DNA of 64,000 bases from an uncultured Christensenella sp. (lineage in GTDB: Bacteria; Bacillota; Clostridia; Christensenellales; Borkfalkiaceae). The stretch spans positions 40,135 through 104,134 of the forward strand of contig CAJUET010000003.1 of assembly GCA_910585595.1 (NCBI GenBank), in the 5' to 3' direction. How positions within the stretch are numbered: position 1 is the first letter of the stretch; the number at the start of each line of letters is the position of its first letter. Made by a program: the position numbers and the translations under genes. Of the stretch, positions 32,679-42,300 are shown in pieces. The notes under the pieces are model-generated. The model was not told where the DNA came from. It made no database searches and was given only the letters and a program-made list of their open reading frames with translations.

Positions 32679-33239
32679 TTAAGCCGCGGACTGCGTATCG
32701 TTATTCTGCGTCTCAAATGCAGGCGGCAGATAATCGACGCCGTTCTTCGCAAGCTCTCCGAGCAACTTCTTTACGTCGGAAACTTTACCGATATATGCAA
32801 TTCCCGTAGAATCCATTGCGTAGATGGAAATTGTCTTTAAAACGACTTTCCCGTTCGGGTTCTGAATGAGCGATTTTACAAGATCCTCCGCCGAAAGCGT
32901 AAAGCGGATCGCATCGCGCTGCCCCACGACGATGCGCGCGTCTTTACTGAGCTTGCTCTGTTTCTTGTAAACATCGGTAAAATCGAAATTGACTTTTCCG
33001 TTTCTGATTCCGACCTCCGTAATCGTAATGTCGTTTAGGGAACGGTTGGAAATCGTGATATTCGCCACCATTCTCCTCGTATCGGGATCGGCGGCAAAGT
33101 GACCGATAAATTTAAGCCGTTGGATCGCAAGTTTCTTTTTCATTTCGATGATCAGCCAAATCACAACGCCTAAAAGCGCAATGAGAACGACCGCTACGAT
33201 CAGAACGATAAGACCCGCATTTTGATTCAAAGTATCCAT
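32679..33239 (-). CDS. Membrane-anchored protein of unknown function
   Basis: Not recognised. The 186-residue protein has one N-terminal membrane helix (about residues 9-33, very hydrophobic) followed by a soluble domain of alternating hydrophobic strands (VANITISNRSLNDITITEVGI), which suggests a beta-sandwich. The C-terminus is Asn/Asp/Gln-rich. The basic MKKK after the helix suggests the domain is cytoplasmic. It is the downstream neighbour of the M23 peptidase gene but separated from it by a strong terminator. Confidence 0.7.
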   Translation of the reverse strand: MDTLNQNAGLIVLIVAVVLIALLGVVIWLIIEMKKKLAIQRLKFIGHFAADPDTRRMVANITISNRSLNDITITEVGIRNGKVNFDFTDVYKKQSKLSKDARIVVGQRDAIRFTLSAEDLVKSLIQNPNGKVVLKTISIYAMDSTGIAYIGKVSDVKKLLGELAKNGVDYLPPAFETQNNDTQSAA

Positions 33240-33320
33240 ACTTACCTCTTTGACGATAAAGTTTATATCATTATACGATAAACAAATATAAAAATCAATC
33301 GTTCTTTTTAAAATTTCTTA

Positions 33321-33358
33321 AAAAAATCGGGCTTTCGTAAAGAAAGCCCGATTTTTAA
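33321..33358 (-). terminator. Terminator after the M23 peptidase gene
   Basis: AAAATCGGGCTTTC (33323-33336) and its exact complement (33342-33355) form a 14-bp stem with a five-base loop, flanked by A and T runs. It starts eight bases after the stop. Confidence 0.9.
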
Positions 33359-33362
33359 TCGA

Positions 33363-34007
33363 TTATTTTTCCTCATAGCGGATGTTAAGGTAGGAAGCGG
33401 GATCTACGCTCTTGCCTTTCAATTCCAATTCAAAATGCAAGTGCGTGCCGTCCAGCTTTTCAGAGCCGTATGCCGCCGCTACCGTTGCAAAGCACTGACC
33501 CTTCGTCACCTTCGCGCCCTCTTTAAGGGTGGAAACGGGTTCGACAAAACGGTAGATGCCTACAAGTCCGTCCCCGTGATCGATGGTGATAACGTTACCC
33601 GTTTTCGCATTCAGACTGATAGCGGTAACGGTTCCGTCCGCGATCGCGGCGACCTCTGCACCCTCGTCCGCCGCGAAATCAACGCCTTTATGACGTTGGA
33701 TAATTCCATTCGCCGGATTCGTGTAGATCGCGTTGTAGACCGACGCTTCTGTATAGGAGACGGGATCGCAGTAGGTAGGAGTCTCTCCTCCCGCAGGCTT
33801 GTCGTCGGGTTTTTCGGGTTCGTTCCCGCCGGGATTGTCGTCCGGGGGAGTGACCACCTGTCCGGGCGGATTGTTGTCAAGCGAGCCCGTTTTGCCGTCC
33901 GATACAAAGTAGACCGTGAGCACCGTTGCCGCCGTCAGAAGGCACACGCTGATCGCAAGCACCAAGTAGTAAAGTAACTTTCTTTTTTTTGTTTTTTCTT
34001 CTTTCAT
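33363..34007 (-). CDS. M23 (LytM-type) peptidase, membrane anchored
   Basis: Cell-wall endopeptidase of 214 residues. An N-terminal membrane anchor (about 11-34) is followed by a Pro/Gly/Asp-rich linker and a LytM domain. Zinc ligands are present: His106 and Asp110 in HKGVDF, and the HLH motif (189-191) in THLHFEL. The domain order resembles the sporulation protein SpoIIQ, but no sporulation gene lies nearby, so that name is not given. The next gene upstream is a small membrane protein, and the two may be co-transcribed. Confidence 0.88.
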   Translation of the reverse strand: MKEEKTKKRKLLYYLVLAISVCLLTAATVLTVYFVSDGKTGSLDNNPPGQVVTPPDDNPGGNEPEKPDDKPAGGETPTYCDPVSYTEASVYNAIYTNPANGIIQRHKGVDFAADEGAEVAAIADGTVTAISLNAKTGNVITIDHGDGLVGIYRFVEPVSTLKEGAKVTKGQCFATVAAAYGSEKLDGTHLHFELELKGKSVDPASYLNIRYEEK

Positions 34008-34077
34008 TTTGATCCTCCGAAATTTGGTATGTAGATGATGAACGACTTTGCGTTTTTTTATACTTCCGTTTGAAAAA

Positions 34078-34500
34078 TCAAAATCCCCCGAAGATAACGG
34101 GCGTTCCCGCCGCCGTTTCGCTCCCGCTGCACGCGATATGCAGATTCACCGTTTTGCCGCCGATGAGCACCGTGTTTTTAAGCAAAGGAGAATAGCAGTA
34201 ATAATTTACGACGCCCGCCGCCTCTTCCGTAAAGAGAATCTTCGCACGGAAACGGGAAATGAGTTCTTCCGCCCTGTCCCCCGTATAGCGCACGCTCTCG
34301 CCCTTGATGTCCGATAAGAACAGTTTCTTGTAGGGGGAACGGGAGACGATAATTTCCTCCGAAGAAGTCCCCGTATAATACTCGTAGCGCTCCCCGTCCG
34401 GAAATACGGAAACCGAAGTAAGCGCGTACACAAAGAGCACGCAAAAAATTACGACCGCCGTAACGATAAACGCTTTGATTGTCATGAACGCTCCGCGCAT
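34078..34500 (-). CDS. Small membrane-anchored protein of unknown function
   Basis: Not recognised. From the ATG at 34500, which has AGGAGG at the ideal distance, it has 140 residues: an N-terminal membrane helix (about 8-27) and an extracytoplasmic domain with EYYTGTSSEE, RYTGDRAEELISRF and NYYCYSPLL, ending in Gly-Gly-Phe. An upstream ATG at 34524 lacks this RBS. It precedes the M23 peptidase gene by 70 bp in the same direction, so a role in envelope or cell-wall remodelling is plausible. Confidence 0.7.
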   Translation of the reverse strand: MRGAFMTIKAFIVTAVVIFCVLFVYALTSVSVFPDGERYEYYTGTSSEEIIVSRSPYKKLFLSDIKGESVRYTGDRAEELISRFRAKILFTEEAAGVVNYYCYSPLLKNTVLIGGKTVNLHIACSGSETAAGTPVIFGGF

Positions 34501-34608
34501 ACTCGCCTCCTCTTGCAAAATCATTGACGAAACGCGCCGCGTTTATACTTCGGAATCGAATTTTTATTCGGGAATGAAAAATTTCAAAGAAACCGAGGGC
34601 AAAACGCA

Positions 34609-34637
34609 TTGACTTACTTTTAAAAATAGTGTAGAAT
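34609..34637 (+). promoter_or_regulatory. Promoter of rpsF-ssb-rpsR
   Basis: -35 TTGACT (34609-34614), 17-bp spacer, -10 TAGAAT (34632-34637); about 78 bp before the rpsF start. Confidence 0.8.
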
Positions 34638-34643
34638 GAGAAA

Positions 34644-34715
34644 CGGACGGAAAATTCCGTTACGAATACCTTGCATATCGAAAAGATATGCCGTTAAAGA
34701 CCGGGAGGTGAAATC
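34644..34715 (+). promoter_or_regulatory. Structured rpsF leader, possible S6:S18 site
   Basis: The leader can form GGAAAATTCC and a stable hairpin, GCATATC / GATATGC with a GAAAA loop, followed by CCG and then GGGAGGTG as RBS. S6:S18 complexes autoregulate through a leader hairpin with a CCG element in many bacteria; the match here is only suggestive. Confidence 0.35.
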
Positions 34716-35000
34716 ATGAAAAAGTACGAAATGCTCCTGCTGCTGAAAAGCGACATGGAAGAAGAAGCGCGCGAGGCGGAACTCAATAAGTACCGCGAAA
34801 TCGTTTCTTCGAAGGGCGGCGCCGTCGAATCCACCGATAAGTGGGGCGTAAAGAGAACGGCTTACCCCATCCGCTTCCAATCGGAAGCGTTCTACGTCCT
34901 TATGAAGTTTTCGGCAGAGGCGGACGCGGTAAAGGAACTTGACCGCGTGGCGGGACTTTCAGGCGTTGTTTTAAGACGTATGATCACAAAAGCTGAGTAA
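34716..35000 (+). CDS. rpsF: 30S ribosomal protein S6
   Basis: Small-subunit protein that pairs with S18 on the platform. The 94 residues begin MKKYEMLLLL and contain the typical KWGVKRTAYPIRFQSEAFY and the C-terminal VLRRMI. It is the first gene of the rpsF-ssb-rpsR operon, the order seen across Firmicutes. RBS GGGAGG. Confidence 0.97.
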   Translation: MKKYEMLLLLKSDMEEEAREAELNKYREIVSSKGGAVESTDKWGVKRTAYPIRFQSEAFYVLMKFSAEADAVKELDRVAGLSGVVLRRMITKAE

Positions 35001-35012
35001 GGAGAAAAACGC

Positions 35013-35441
35013 ATGAACAAAGTGTTCTTGATCGGAAATTTAACGCGAGATCCCGAACTTACCGAGACTTCGGGCGGGGTAAGCGTTTGCCACTTTTCGA
35101 TTGCCGTTAACAGAAACTATACGAGCGGAGACGGAGAGAGACAGACGGACTTTTTCAACGTGACCGCATGGCGCGGACTTGCAGACACCGTTTCGCGTTT
35201 CTGCAAAAAAGGCAGTAAGGTGGCTGTATCGGGAAGCATTCAACTGCGCAACTACGAGGACAACAGCGGGCAGAAACGCACCGCAGTGGATATCATTGCG
35301 CAGGACGTAGAATTCCTTAGTTCGAAAAACCAAAATCAGGGCGACGATTATTACGACGCGGGCGAAAACAAACCCGCAGCGTCTCCCCGCAAGAAACCCG
35401 CGTTGCAGGCGTTCGACGACGACGGCGACATCCCCTTTTAA
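35013..35441 (+). CDS. ssb: Single-stranded DNA-binding protein
   Basis: Tetrameric ssDNA-binding protein of replication and repair. The 142 residues contain the OB fold (MNKVFLIGNLTRDPEL, FFNVTAWRGLADTV) and a short Gly/Asn/Asp linker. The C-terminal tip DDDGDIPF is the standard acidic tail that docks partner proteins. Twelve bases separate it from rpsF. Confidence 0.97.
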   Translation: MNKVFLIGNLTRDPELTETSGGVSVCHFSIAVNRNYTSGDGERQTDFFNVTAWRGLADTVSRFCKKGSKVAVSGSIQLRNYEDNSGQKRTAVDIIAQDVEFLSSKNQNQGDDYYDAGENKPAASPRKKPALQAFDDDGDIPF

Positions 35442-35474
35442 GCGGACGCAAAAGTAATTTCAAGGAGATTCATC

Positions 35475-35795
35475 ATGGAAGAAAACCACCAGGAACCCGT
35501 AGCGGCGGAAGAGAGCGAAGAGACGAAAGACCTGAAAGCTCCCAGAGAAGGACGCGACGGAAAACCCGCTAAGAAAAACTATAAGAAGCAGGCTTTTAAA
35601 AAGTTCTGCCTGTTCTGTCAGGAAAAGTCTACAATCGACTATAAGGACGTGAACAAACTCAAACGCTTTATCGCCGAGGGCGGAAAGATTCTTCCCCGCC
35701 GTATGACGGGCACCTGTGCAAAGCATCAAAGAGAGCTTTCGACTGCGATCAAACGCGCGAGAGTCGCTTCTTTGATTCCTTTCAAAGCAGACTGA
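35475..35795 (+). CDS. rpsR: 30S ribosomal protein S18
   Basis: Binds 16S rRNA with S6. Length is 106 because an acidic N-terminal extension of about 30 residues (Glu-rich) precedes the standard protein. FCLFC and GTCAKHQ supply the cysteines of a zinc-binding (C+) S18, and the core has TIDYKDV and FIAEGGKILPRR. The RBS AAGGAG supports this start. The operon ends at a terminator. Confidence 0.95.
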   Translation: MEENHQEPVAAEESEETKDLKAPREGRDGKPAKKNYKKQAFKKFCLFCQEKSTIDYKDVNKLKRFIAEGGKILPRRMTGTCAKHQRELSTAIKRARVASLIPFKAD

Positions 35796-35813
35796 CGCAA
35801 TAACGAAACGTAA

Positions 35814-35844
35814 AAGACCTTGCCAAAACGCAAGGTCTTTTTTT
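35814..35844 (+). terminator. Terminator of rpsF-ssb-rpsR
   Basis: AGACCTTGC (35815-35823) pairs with GCAAGGTCT (35830-35838), followed by a run of seven T. Confidence 0.9.
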
Positions 35845-35862
35845 GTTCCGATCCGAAAAGCG

Positions 35863-35895
35863 AAAAAACCTTCTTAGGCGGAATGCCTAAGAAGG
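35863..35895 (-). terminator. Terminator of the polysaccharide locus
   Basis: On the minus strand, CCTTCTTAGGC (35885-35895 as complement) pairs with its exact complement (35869-35879) around a five-base loop, followed by six T. It ends transcription after the AraC gene. Confidence 0.9.
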
Positions 35896-35902
35896 AACAG
35901 AA

Positions 35903-36718
35903 TTATTTTTCCGTAAATTCTTTACGGTATTGAACGGGTGATCTTCCGTATTTTTTACGGAACTCCTTGGAGAAATACAGCGGATCGCGGTAGCCGACCG
36001 TCTTTGCGATTTCGCTTACGGTATCGTTAGACTGCGTAAGGCGTTTGCGCGCGGTCTCCATACGAAGGTCTATCAAATATTCGATGGGCGTTTTTCCCGT
36101 GCTGTCGTGAAAAATTTTACATAGGTAGTTTTTACTGATAGCAAGATTTCTCGCAAGAAAATCCAAAGTCAGATCGGGATAGTAATAATTGTACGCTATG
36201 TACTGCATTGCGGCGTTTACATGCCGTTCGTACATTCTGCGCCCGTCAAACTTCCGGCTTTCGAGTTTTCTCAGCCGACCCAGCATAACGAGAAACCAAC
36301 CCGTTGCCGTAAGCGAATCGGAAAAGGGGATCGCCCCCGTCAGATTGCGGAACGCCTGTTCGATTTCCGCGTCGTCCACGTTCTTCTGAATGAACCACTC
36401 GCCGAAGCCCACCTCGTCCAGCAGCGAATGTACCTTAGCGCCGCTGACGTTCACCCAATAATAATTCCAGCTGTCTACGGAAAAATATGTAATTTCGCTC
36501 TTAGGGGATATGAGAAACATATCCCCCTTTTTGAGCGAATATTCCTTGTTGCCGTAAACGATCCTTCCCTTACCGTGCGTGACGTAGTGCAGCGCGTAAT
36601 AATCGCGATTTTCATCGGCAGCGTAATGCACGATTTTATTGGGCAGAAGTTCCTCGTTTGCGCCCTGCAAAATGCAGAGTTCCTTCTGTTCGCTTACCGT
36701 TGCGTCGTTATCTTTCAT
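35903..36718 (-). CDS. AraC-family transcriptional regulator
   Basis: Probable regulator of the adjoining polysaccharide locus. The 271 residues comprise an N-terminal cupin-like sensing domain (HYVTHGKGRIVYGNKEYSL, GDMFLISP) and a C-terminal AraC DNA-binding domain with two HTH motifs (LDFLARNLAISKNYLCKIF and TVSEIAKTVGYRDPLYFSK) ending KYGRSPVQYR. It is the last gene of the unit and overlaps the upstream surface-protein gene by 11 bp, so it is made with the operon it probably controls. The ligand is presumably a sugar released from the polysaccharide. Confidence 0.93.
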   Translation of the reverse strand: MKDNDATVSEQKELCILQGANEELLPNKIVHYAADENRDYYALHYVTHGKGRIVYGNKEYSLKKGDMFLISPKSEITYFSVDSWNYYWVNVSGAKVHSLLDEVGFGEWFIQKNVDDAEIEQAFRNLTGAIPFSDSLTATGWFLVMLGRLRKLESRKFDGRRMYERHVNAAMQYIAYNYYYPDLTLDFLARNLAISKNYLCKIFHDSTGKTPIEYLIDLRMETARKRLTQSNDTVSEIAKTVGYRDPLYFSKEFRKKYGRSPVQYRKEFTEK

Positions 36719-39365
36719 CGTCCTCTTCCGGATCCGGCGTTTCTTCCCCTGCCTGAGATTTTACCCGCTCCGGCTCTTCCGCAGGTTCGTTAACGGCGGG
36801 CTTTTCCTCTTCAATCGAATTGCCCGCATTCGTCTGAGCCGTTTGCAGAGCGGGCTTTTTCTTGCGCATGACGAGAAGCACGGCGAGTCCGATCAAAGCA
36901 ACGCCGAATATGCAAGCCGCCACGATGGTACCCGTATACCCCCCGTTATTGTTTCCGCCGGGATTCTGGGAGGAATTCGCAGCCTTCTTGAAATCTTCGG
37001 ATTTGATCTCAAAGCTGTATACTTCCGTCGTTCCTTCGTTCGTCTTTATGACTGCGGCGTAGGAGCCTTCGCTGTAAATTTCGACCTGATCGACGCCGAG
37101 AACGGAGAGTTTCGTCGCCGTAGTCCCGCTCAGACGATACACCGTAAGCGAACCCAGGCTATAACCTTCGATACAGCCGAACGTCAGTTGTACGTCGCTG
37201 CCTCTGGGCATTTTCTGCAAGGTAGAGTAAACGGGCTTATTTCCCACGACAACCGTGGCCGTAGCAGACTGTTTTGCGCTGTTGGTAACGGTTACGAGAT
37301 ATTCTCCCGCTTCCGTCAGTTCGAGAACGAATTCGTTCAGCGACCCCTCTCCCGATTCGGAAACATTCCCGCCGAGTATCACCTCGCCGCCGCGAACAAC
37401 CTCGTACTTTTCAACGTCGGAAACGGAATTCACGCTGACCTTAACGGGAAACCTGTCGTTCTCCCACGCGCCCGCAGCCGAAACAGGCGAAAGAGTAAGA
37501 GTAGGCGCTGTTCTGTCGATTTGCGAAATCACGACGCGCTCGCTGTAACTTACACCGAGCAACGAATAAACGACAAACTCGTAAGCGCCGTTTTCCCTCA
37601 CGTCATATTCTATGCTCATTTCGTATTCGCTGCCTAGATCGTGTCTTTCAAGCGCATCGTAATCTTTGCGTACCGTATAATAGTCGAGTCCGCTCGCAGC
37701 GTGCGCAGAAACTTTTAAAACAATATTCCCCGTCGTGAACTGCGGTTCGTCGTAGGTTTTTCCGTCAATTATATACTGTACTTTGAAATTCTGAATATCC
37801 GTAACGGAAAATTCATGCGTTCCGCCGTAACCGCCGGACGTAAGCTGAACGGCGTAAATCTTGTTTTCTTTCGCAACAAGTTCTGCTTTCTCCTCACCGT
37901 AATTCAGCGTATAAACGCCGTCGGCGAAATTTTCAGCCGTTGCGATTTCCTCGTAAATCAATTTATAGGGACGGGAGCCGCCGTAGATTTGTACGCGCGC
38001 ACCCTCCTGTACGCCTGAAACCTGCAAGGAAGTATCGGTAAGCCCGACGACCTTTGCTTCCGAGGTGAGCGCGGCAGGCGCCTCTTCGGGAACATCCTCC
38101 GCCTTTTGAAGCGCTACAAAGCTTGCAAGCGCCTCGTTAGTGCTGGCGCCCGTAAGGTAGATGTCCACCGTTCCGCCGGCATGATTGATATCAAACGTAT
38201 TCACAACGCGCGCAGGGGGAGCCGAAATATTGCCCATGCTCTGATTGTTGATCTTCACGCCGAGCGTTCTGCCGTGCCAATAGGAAACCGTGCCGATATA
38301 GAGTCTGTAAGAACCCGCTTCCACGTCTGGAAGACGGAACCCGAGATTGGTCGTACCGAAATCCGATGACCGCGTCACGCGTCCCGTATTGAAGGGATAG
38401 GGAAGGGATTTATCGCCGCCGTTCCAACCGTTTTCATAATGACCGAAAACGTTTGCACCCGTAGATTCCGCGTCGGGTACGCCGTCGTTTTTCAACGTAC
38501 TTCCGACCGACTTATAATAATCGAATACAGTTTGGTTAAAGCTGTAATTGGGGTCGGAATCGTCGCCGAAGGGTCCCACATGATCGATTACGGAGCCTGC
38601 GTTGACGAAATACACGAGTTTTTCGGGCATGACAATCAAGTTCCGCGTAACTTTCGTATCCGTCGCTTTAAAAGTCCCCGTCGCCGTCACAGAGTTGAAA
38701 TTTTCGTTCACGCCCGTAGATCCGTCGCCGATCCCTGTGGGGATCGAAGTGTATTCGACCGCGTTTTCCACGCTGCCGTCCGAATAATAGGCGGGACAGC
38801 CGCGGGTCAGCTCGTCTTGGATCAGTTTGCCGTAAACGACGACCTGATTTTCCGTCCACTCGCTGTGCATGAGGATTTTACTGTTTACGGGAGCGATCAT
38901 GACTGCGTACAGCCTGACGTTTTCCTCAGTCGTCACGGTAATTCCGGAATCGGTTGCAGTCGCCGCAGTACTGATAATACGTTTGCCGTTTGCGGAAACC
39001 GCTTCGCCGCCGTTTACCGTAACCGCACCGTCCGCGTCGACAAGCGCCGCCACCTGATATTCCCCTGCCTCTACTGTCACCGAAACGGAAGCCTGCGTAC
39101 GGTAGGTAGCGAACACGCCGAGCCCGCTTTCGTCTACGCCCGTCGTGCCCGCGTCGGACGAATCCGACGCAAGGCTTGCGTTCTCATAATAAAACTCACT
39201 CTCTTCAAGCGCTTCGCTTGCGCCCACGTTGACATAGGAAACGGGAACGCCCGCGTCCTCCGCCAAAGCCTCAACGGGTTCTGTAATGAGTGCAGTACCC
39301 AAAAATCCGCATCCGATCGCCAGAGACGCTACGGCTCCCAACGTCCATTTATACGATTTTCTCAT
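36708..39365 (-). CDS. Anchored multidomain surface protein with sugar-binding-like module
   Basis: 885 residues: a signal peptide ending about residue 36, several beta domains, a C-terminal membrane helix (about 811-832) and an unusually long acidic cytoplasmic tail of about 50 residues. A module near 225-395 (MPEKLVYFVNAGS ... GSYRLYIGTVSYWHGRTLGV) matches modules in the adjacent GH30 protein, and Ig-like domains follow. No catalytic motif is recognised. It overlaps the GH30 stop by four bases. It most likely binds polysaccharide at the cell surface next to the GH30 enzyme. Confidence 0.8.
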   Translation of the reverse strand: MRKSYKWTLGAVASLAIGCGFLGTALITEPVEALAEDAGVPVSYVNVGASEALEESEFYYENASLASDSSDAGTTGVDESGLGVFATYRTQASVSVTVEAGEYQVAALVDADGAVTVNGGEAVSANGKRIISTAATATDSGITVTTEENVRLYAVMIAPVNSKILMHSEWTENQVVVYGKLIQDELTRGCPAYYSDGSVENAVEYTSIPTGIGDGSTGVNENFNSVTATGTFKATDTKVTRNLIVMPEKLVYFVNAGSVIDHVGPFGDDSDPNYSFNQTVFDYYKSVGSTLKNDGVPDAESTGANVFGHYENGWNGGDKSLPYPFNTGRVTRSSDFGTTNLGFRLPDVEAGSYRLYIGTVSYWHGRTLGVKINNQSMGNISAPPARVVNTFDINHAGGTVDIYLTGASTNEALASFVALQKAEDVPEEAPAALTSEAKVVGLTDTSLQVSGVQEGARVQIYGGSRPYKLIYEEIATAENFADGVYTLNYGEEKAELVAKENKIYAVQLTSGGYGGTHEFSVTDIQNFKVQYIIDGKTYDEPQFTTGNIVLKVSAHAASGLDYYTVRKDYDALERHDLGSEYEMSIEYDVRENGAYEFVVYSLLGVSYSERVVISQIDRTAPTLTLSPVSAAGAWENDRFPVKVSVNSVSDVEKYEVVRGGEVILGGNVSESGEGSLNEFVLELTEAGEYLVTVTNSAKQSATATVVVGNKPVYSTLQKMPRGSDVQLTFGCIEGYSLGSLTVYRLSGTTATKLSVLGVDQVEIYSEGSYAAVIKTNEGTTEVYSFEIKSEDFKKAANSSQNPGGNNNGGYTGTIVAACIFGVALIGLAVLLVMRKKKPALQTAQTNAGNSIEEEKPAVNEPAEEPERVKSQAGEETPDPEEDDER

Positions 39366-42300
39366 GATACTCTCCTCCTCTTGATCACGATAACGACAAT
39401 ACCTGCAACGGCAGCCGCCGCAAGGGCCGCAAACACGATCGTAAGAATCAGATCCGTACTCCCGACTCCGCCCTTGGACGGAGGAACGGGCGGCTGAACC
39501 ACGGTGACGTTATCCGCCGCGGAGCCTTCCGCCGTGTTGATAACGACAACTTCCTTCATCCCTTCCGCGTTGGTAATTTCAAGGTAATATTTCCCGTCTT
39601 TTGCAACGTTGAGATCGGAAAGCGCCGTATTATCTCCCGCGCGGTACAGCTTTGCCGTAACGGCAGAACCGTCCTTTCCCGTCACGGTAACCGTGCCGTC
39701 CTCGCCGACGGAGACCGTACCGAAATTCGCTTCCGTCTTTTCGTCGGTCACATAATAAGTGTGCGTTTCGGACGTTTTGCCCACAGCGTTTTCATAATAG
39801 AATTCGTATTTGCCCGCCTGCGTTGCAGTAAACGTATCGAGAGACGCCACCTTCACCGCTTCACCGCCGTCCTTCTTGACGTACAGCGCGCCGTTCGTGC
39901 CCGTGCCCTTGTATTTAAACTGCACGCCGCCCGACGTTCCGTAATTGACGGAGAGGGAAAGCGTAACTTCTTCGTCCGCTTTTACGATGTTGTTCACCTC
40001 GTAGGTATAGATCTTTTCCGTACCCGTGTTCGTTACGACTTTAACTTTGTAAACGCCGTTTTCGCTCGCCGTGATCGTATACGAACCGTTCGAAAGTTCC
40101 ACTTTACTCTCTTCGCCGAACTCGCCGTCGCCCTTGATGACAAACATCTCTCTGACGCCTGCGCTTGATTCGGGCGTAAGCCTGATCGTAACGCTCTCAC
40201 TCGTCCAGCCGTTATTGTTACCGTATTCCGCCTTCATATCAAGCGTTTCGATCCCTTCGACGTCGATTGATATTTTAAATTCCACTCCGTTGCAGACGGC
40301 GGTGACCGTATGCACGCCGTTCTTGATCGTGCGGTAGAAGAAGGAGCCGATGACATCCGCCGTCACGCCGTCGGGACGGGTGACTTTAAGGGAATCGATC
40401 GAACCGAATACTTCCTTGGGAACCTTGCCGAGCGTAGGCGCAATTACGATTGCAACCTTATCTCCTATCTTAACGGTCTTGTTATCGCAAGTTACGTTGA
40501 TACGGGGAAGCGCCACGACCGTTTCCGGAGAGCCGCTCGCGCTCGTCGCGTCCGTCTCTTTCTTTGCCTGCGTGAAGCGCAAGCCGTATGCATCTTCTGC
40601 AACCTTATCCCATGCCTTCCAGCTGTATGTGGCAGCCGTCGCCGCGAAGCTGTCGACAAGATTGTCGTTGCTGTCGATGACGTACACCCTCGCGCCGATC
40701 TCCAATCCTTTCAGCTCAATGGAAGGCTCGCTGCCCGCTTCGAAGCCTTGGCGGAAATACGCCGTCTGACCGACCTTGATCGCGGGAAGTGTAGGCAGTG
40801 CGGAAGAAACCTCTTCCTGTTCGACTGCGGGAATGAAAGCCTTTATATAGGCGATCTGCGGATTGTCGCCCTTGGTCTTGATAAAGGATACGACAAGGTT
40901 TCCGTCCGCGTCCGCCGTCACTTCGTACCTACCGACCTTAACGCCGCCGTTTTGCACCATTTCTATCGTACCGACTTTGCTGCCGCCCGTAATCTTGTTA
41001 TTCGCATACGTTCCGCCGACGTAAACGTCCGCCGTACGGTTGCTCCAACTCTGACAGTTCATACCGACTTCCAGCGTAAACCGTTGATTTGCCGTAAAAC
41101 CCGTCATCACATAGCCGCTACCCGAACTCAATTCGCGGATAGAGGATTCGGGCTTATCATCCTTCCAGTTACAGCCGTCCTCGCCGCTTCTCGAATCCAC
41201 AAAGCCCCATCCGTTGGAACCGTCATACTTCTGATCGGGATTGGTGCCGTTCTGCAACTGTCCCGGATTAAACACTTTATCGCTTCCGTTATAATAGCCG
41301 TACGAACCCGAGTCGATAAAATAGTACAGCTTTTCCGGCACGATCACTTCATGATTCTGCGTGATCTTCTTTTGCACCGTCAAAAGATATGCGGCGTAAA
41401 CGGTCATATCGGGCCAGCCTTCCTTCCAATTGCTTCCGCCTAAGGTGTAACCTACGGTGTAATATTCGCCCGCAGACATTTTGGAAAGCTCTTTGGAAGC
41501 AATCGTAAGACCGCCGTCAGACGCGCTGAATGCCTTCTTACTGCCGTCGCTCATAATAAGATTGAACGAAGCGGTTGCGTCGTCCGCCGTTAAATCGGTA
41601 CCAATATACTTCTCGCCGTTTTGGGTCACGCCGCTGTGGTCGTAGGTGCCGTTCATGGTGTAATTCGACTTACCCTCTGCCATGATCGGAATGGGTTTTC
41701 CGCTTTCCGTAATTGCCATAAGGGAAAGCCCGTCGGGTTTCGGAATAGAAACCGTGATCTCCTTATTCGCCGTGCTCGTCGTGAACGGGATCGCCACAAT
41801 CGAAGAAGCGCTGTCTTTTGAAGTAAGCGTTCCTTTCGGTTTCGTTACTGCGCCCGTATCAATCGTGATCGTAAAATCTCTGTTACCCCAACCTTCGGGT
41901 CTGAATCCGCCGACCGCCAAAACGTAACTGCCAGCCACGGGAACCGTAAATTTATAGGTGACTTTTTTATCGCCGCCGTAATAAATACTGCTGAACGGAT
42001 CCTCGTCACGCCAGCCTTTATCGGCATTCGTATTTGCAGTATCCACTCCCCAGTTGATTCCCGTAACGGGATCTGCGCCGTAGTCCTTATCAAACGTAGA
42101 TTGGCAGGAACCGTACACTCTGCCCCAGCCGCCGTCGTTAAAATTGCTCGTCGCGCAGTCCACGTAGTACAGAAGTCCGTCCGGCGCCATGCTCATCTTC
42201 ACGGTACAAATCCCCGAAGAAACCGTACCCTCGCTCTTGGTCGCCTTTACAACCACTTCGTAATCGCCTGCGGTAAAACCGCTATCTGTAATCTTGTTGA

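Noticed and set aside
33363..34007. Assignment of the M23 peptidase as SpoIIQ
   Set aside because: Domain order is compatible, but no sporulation gene is nearby and many LytM proteins share this layout.
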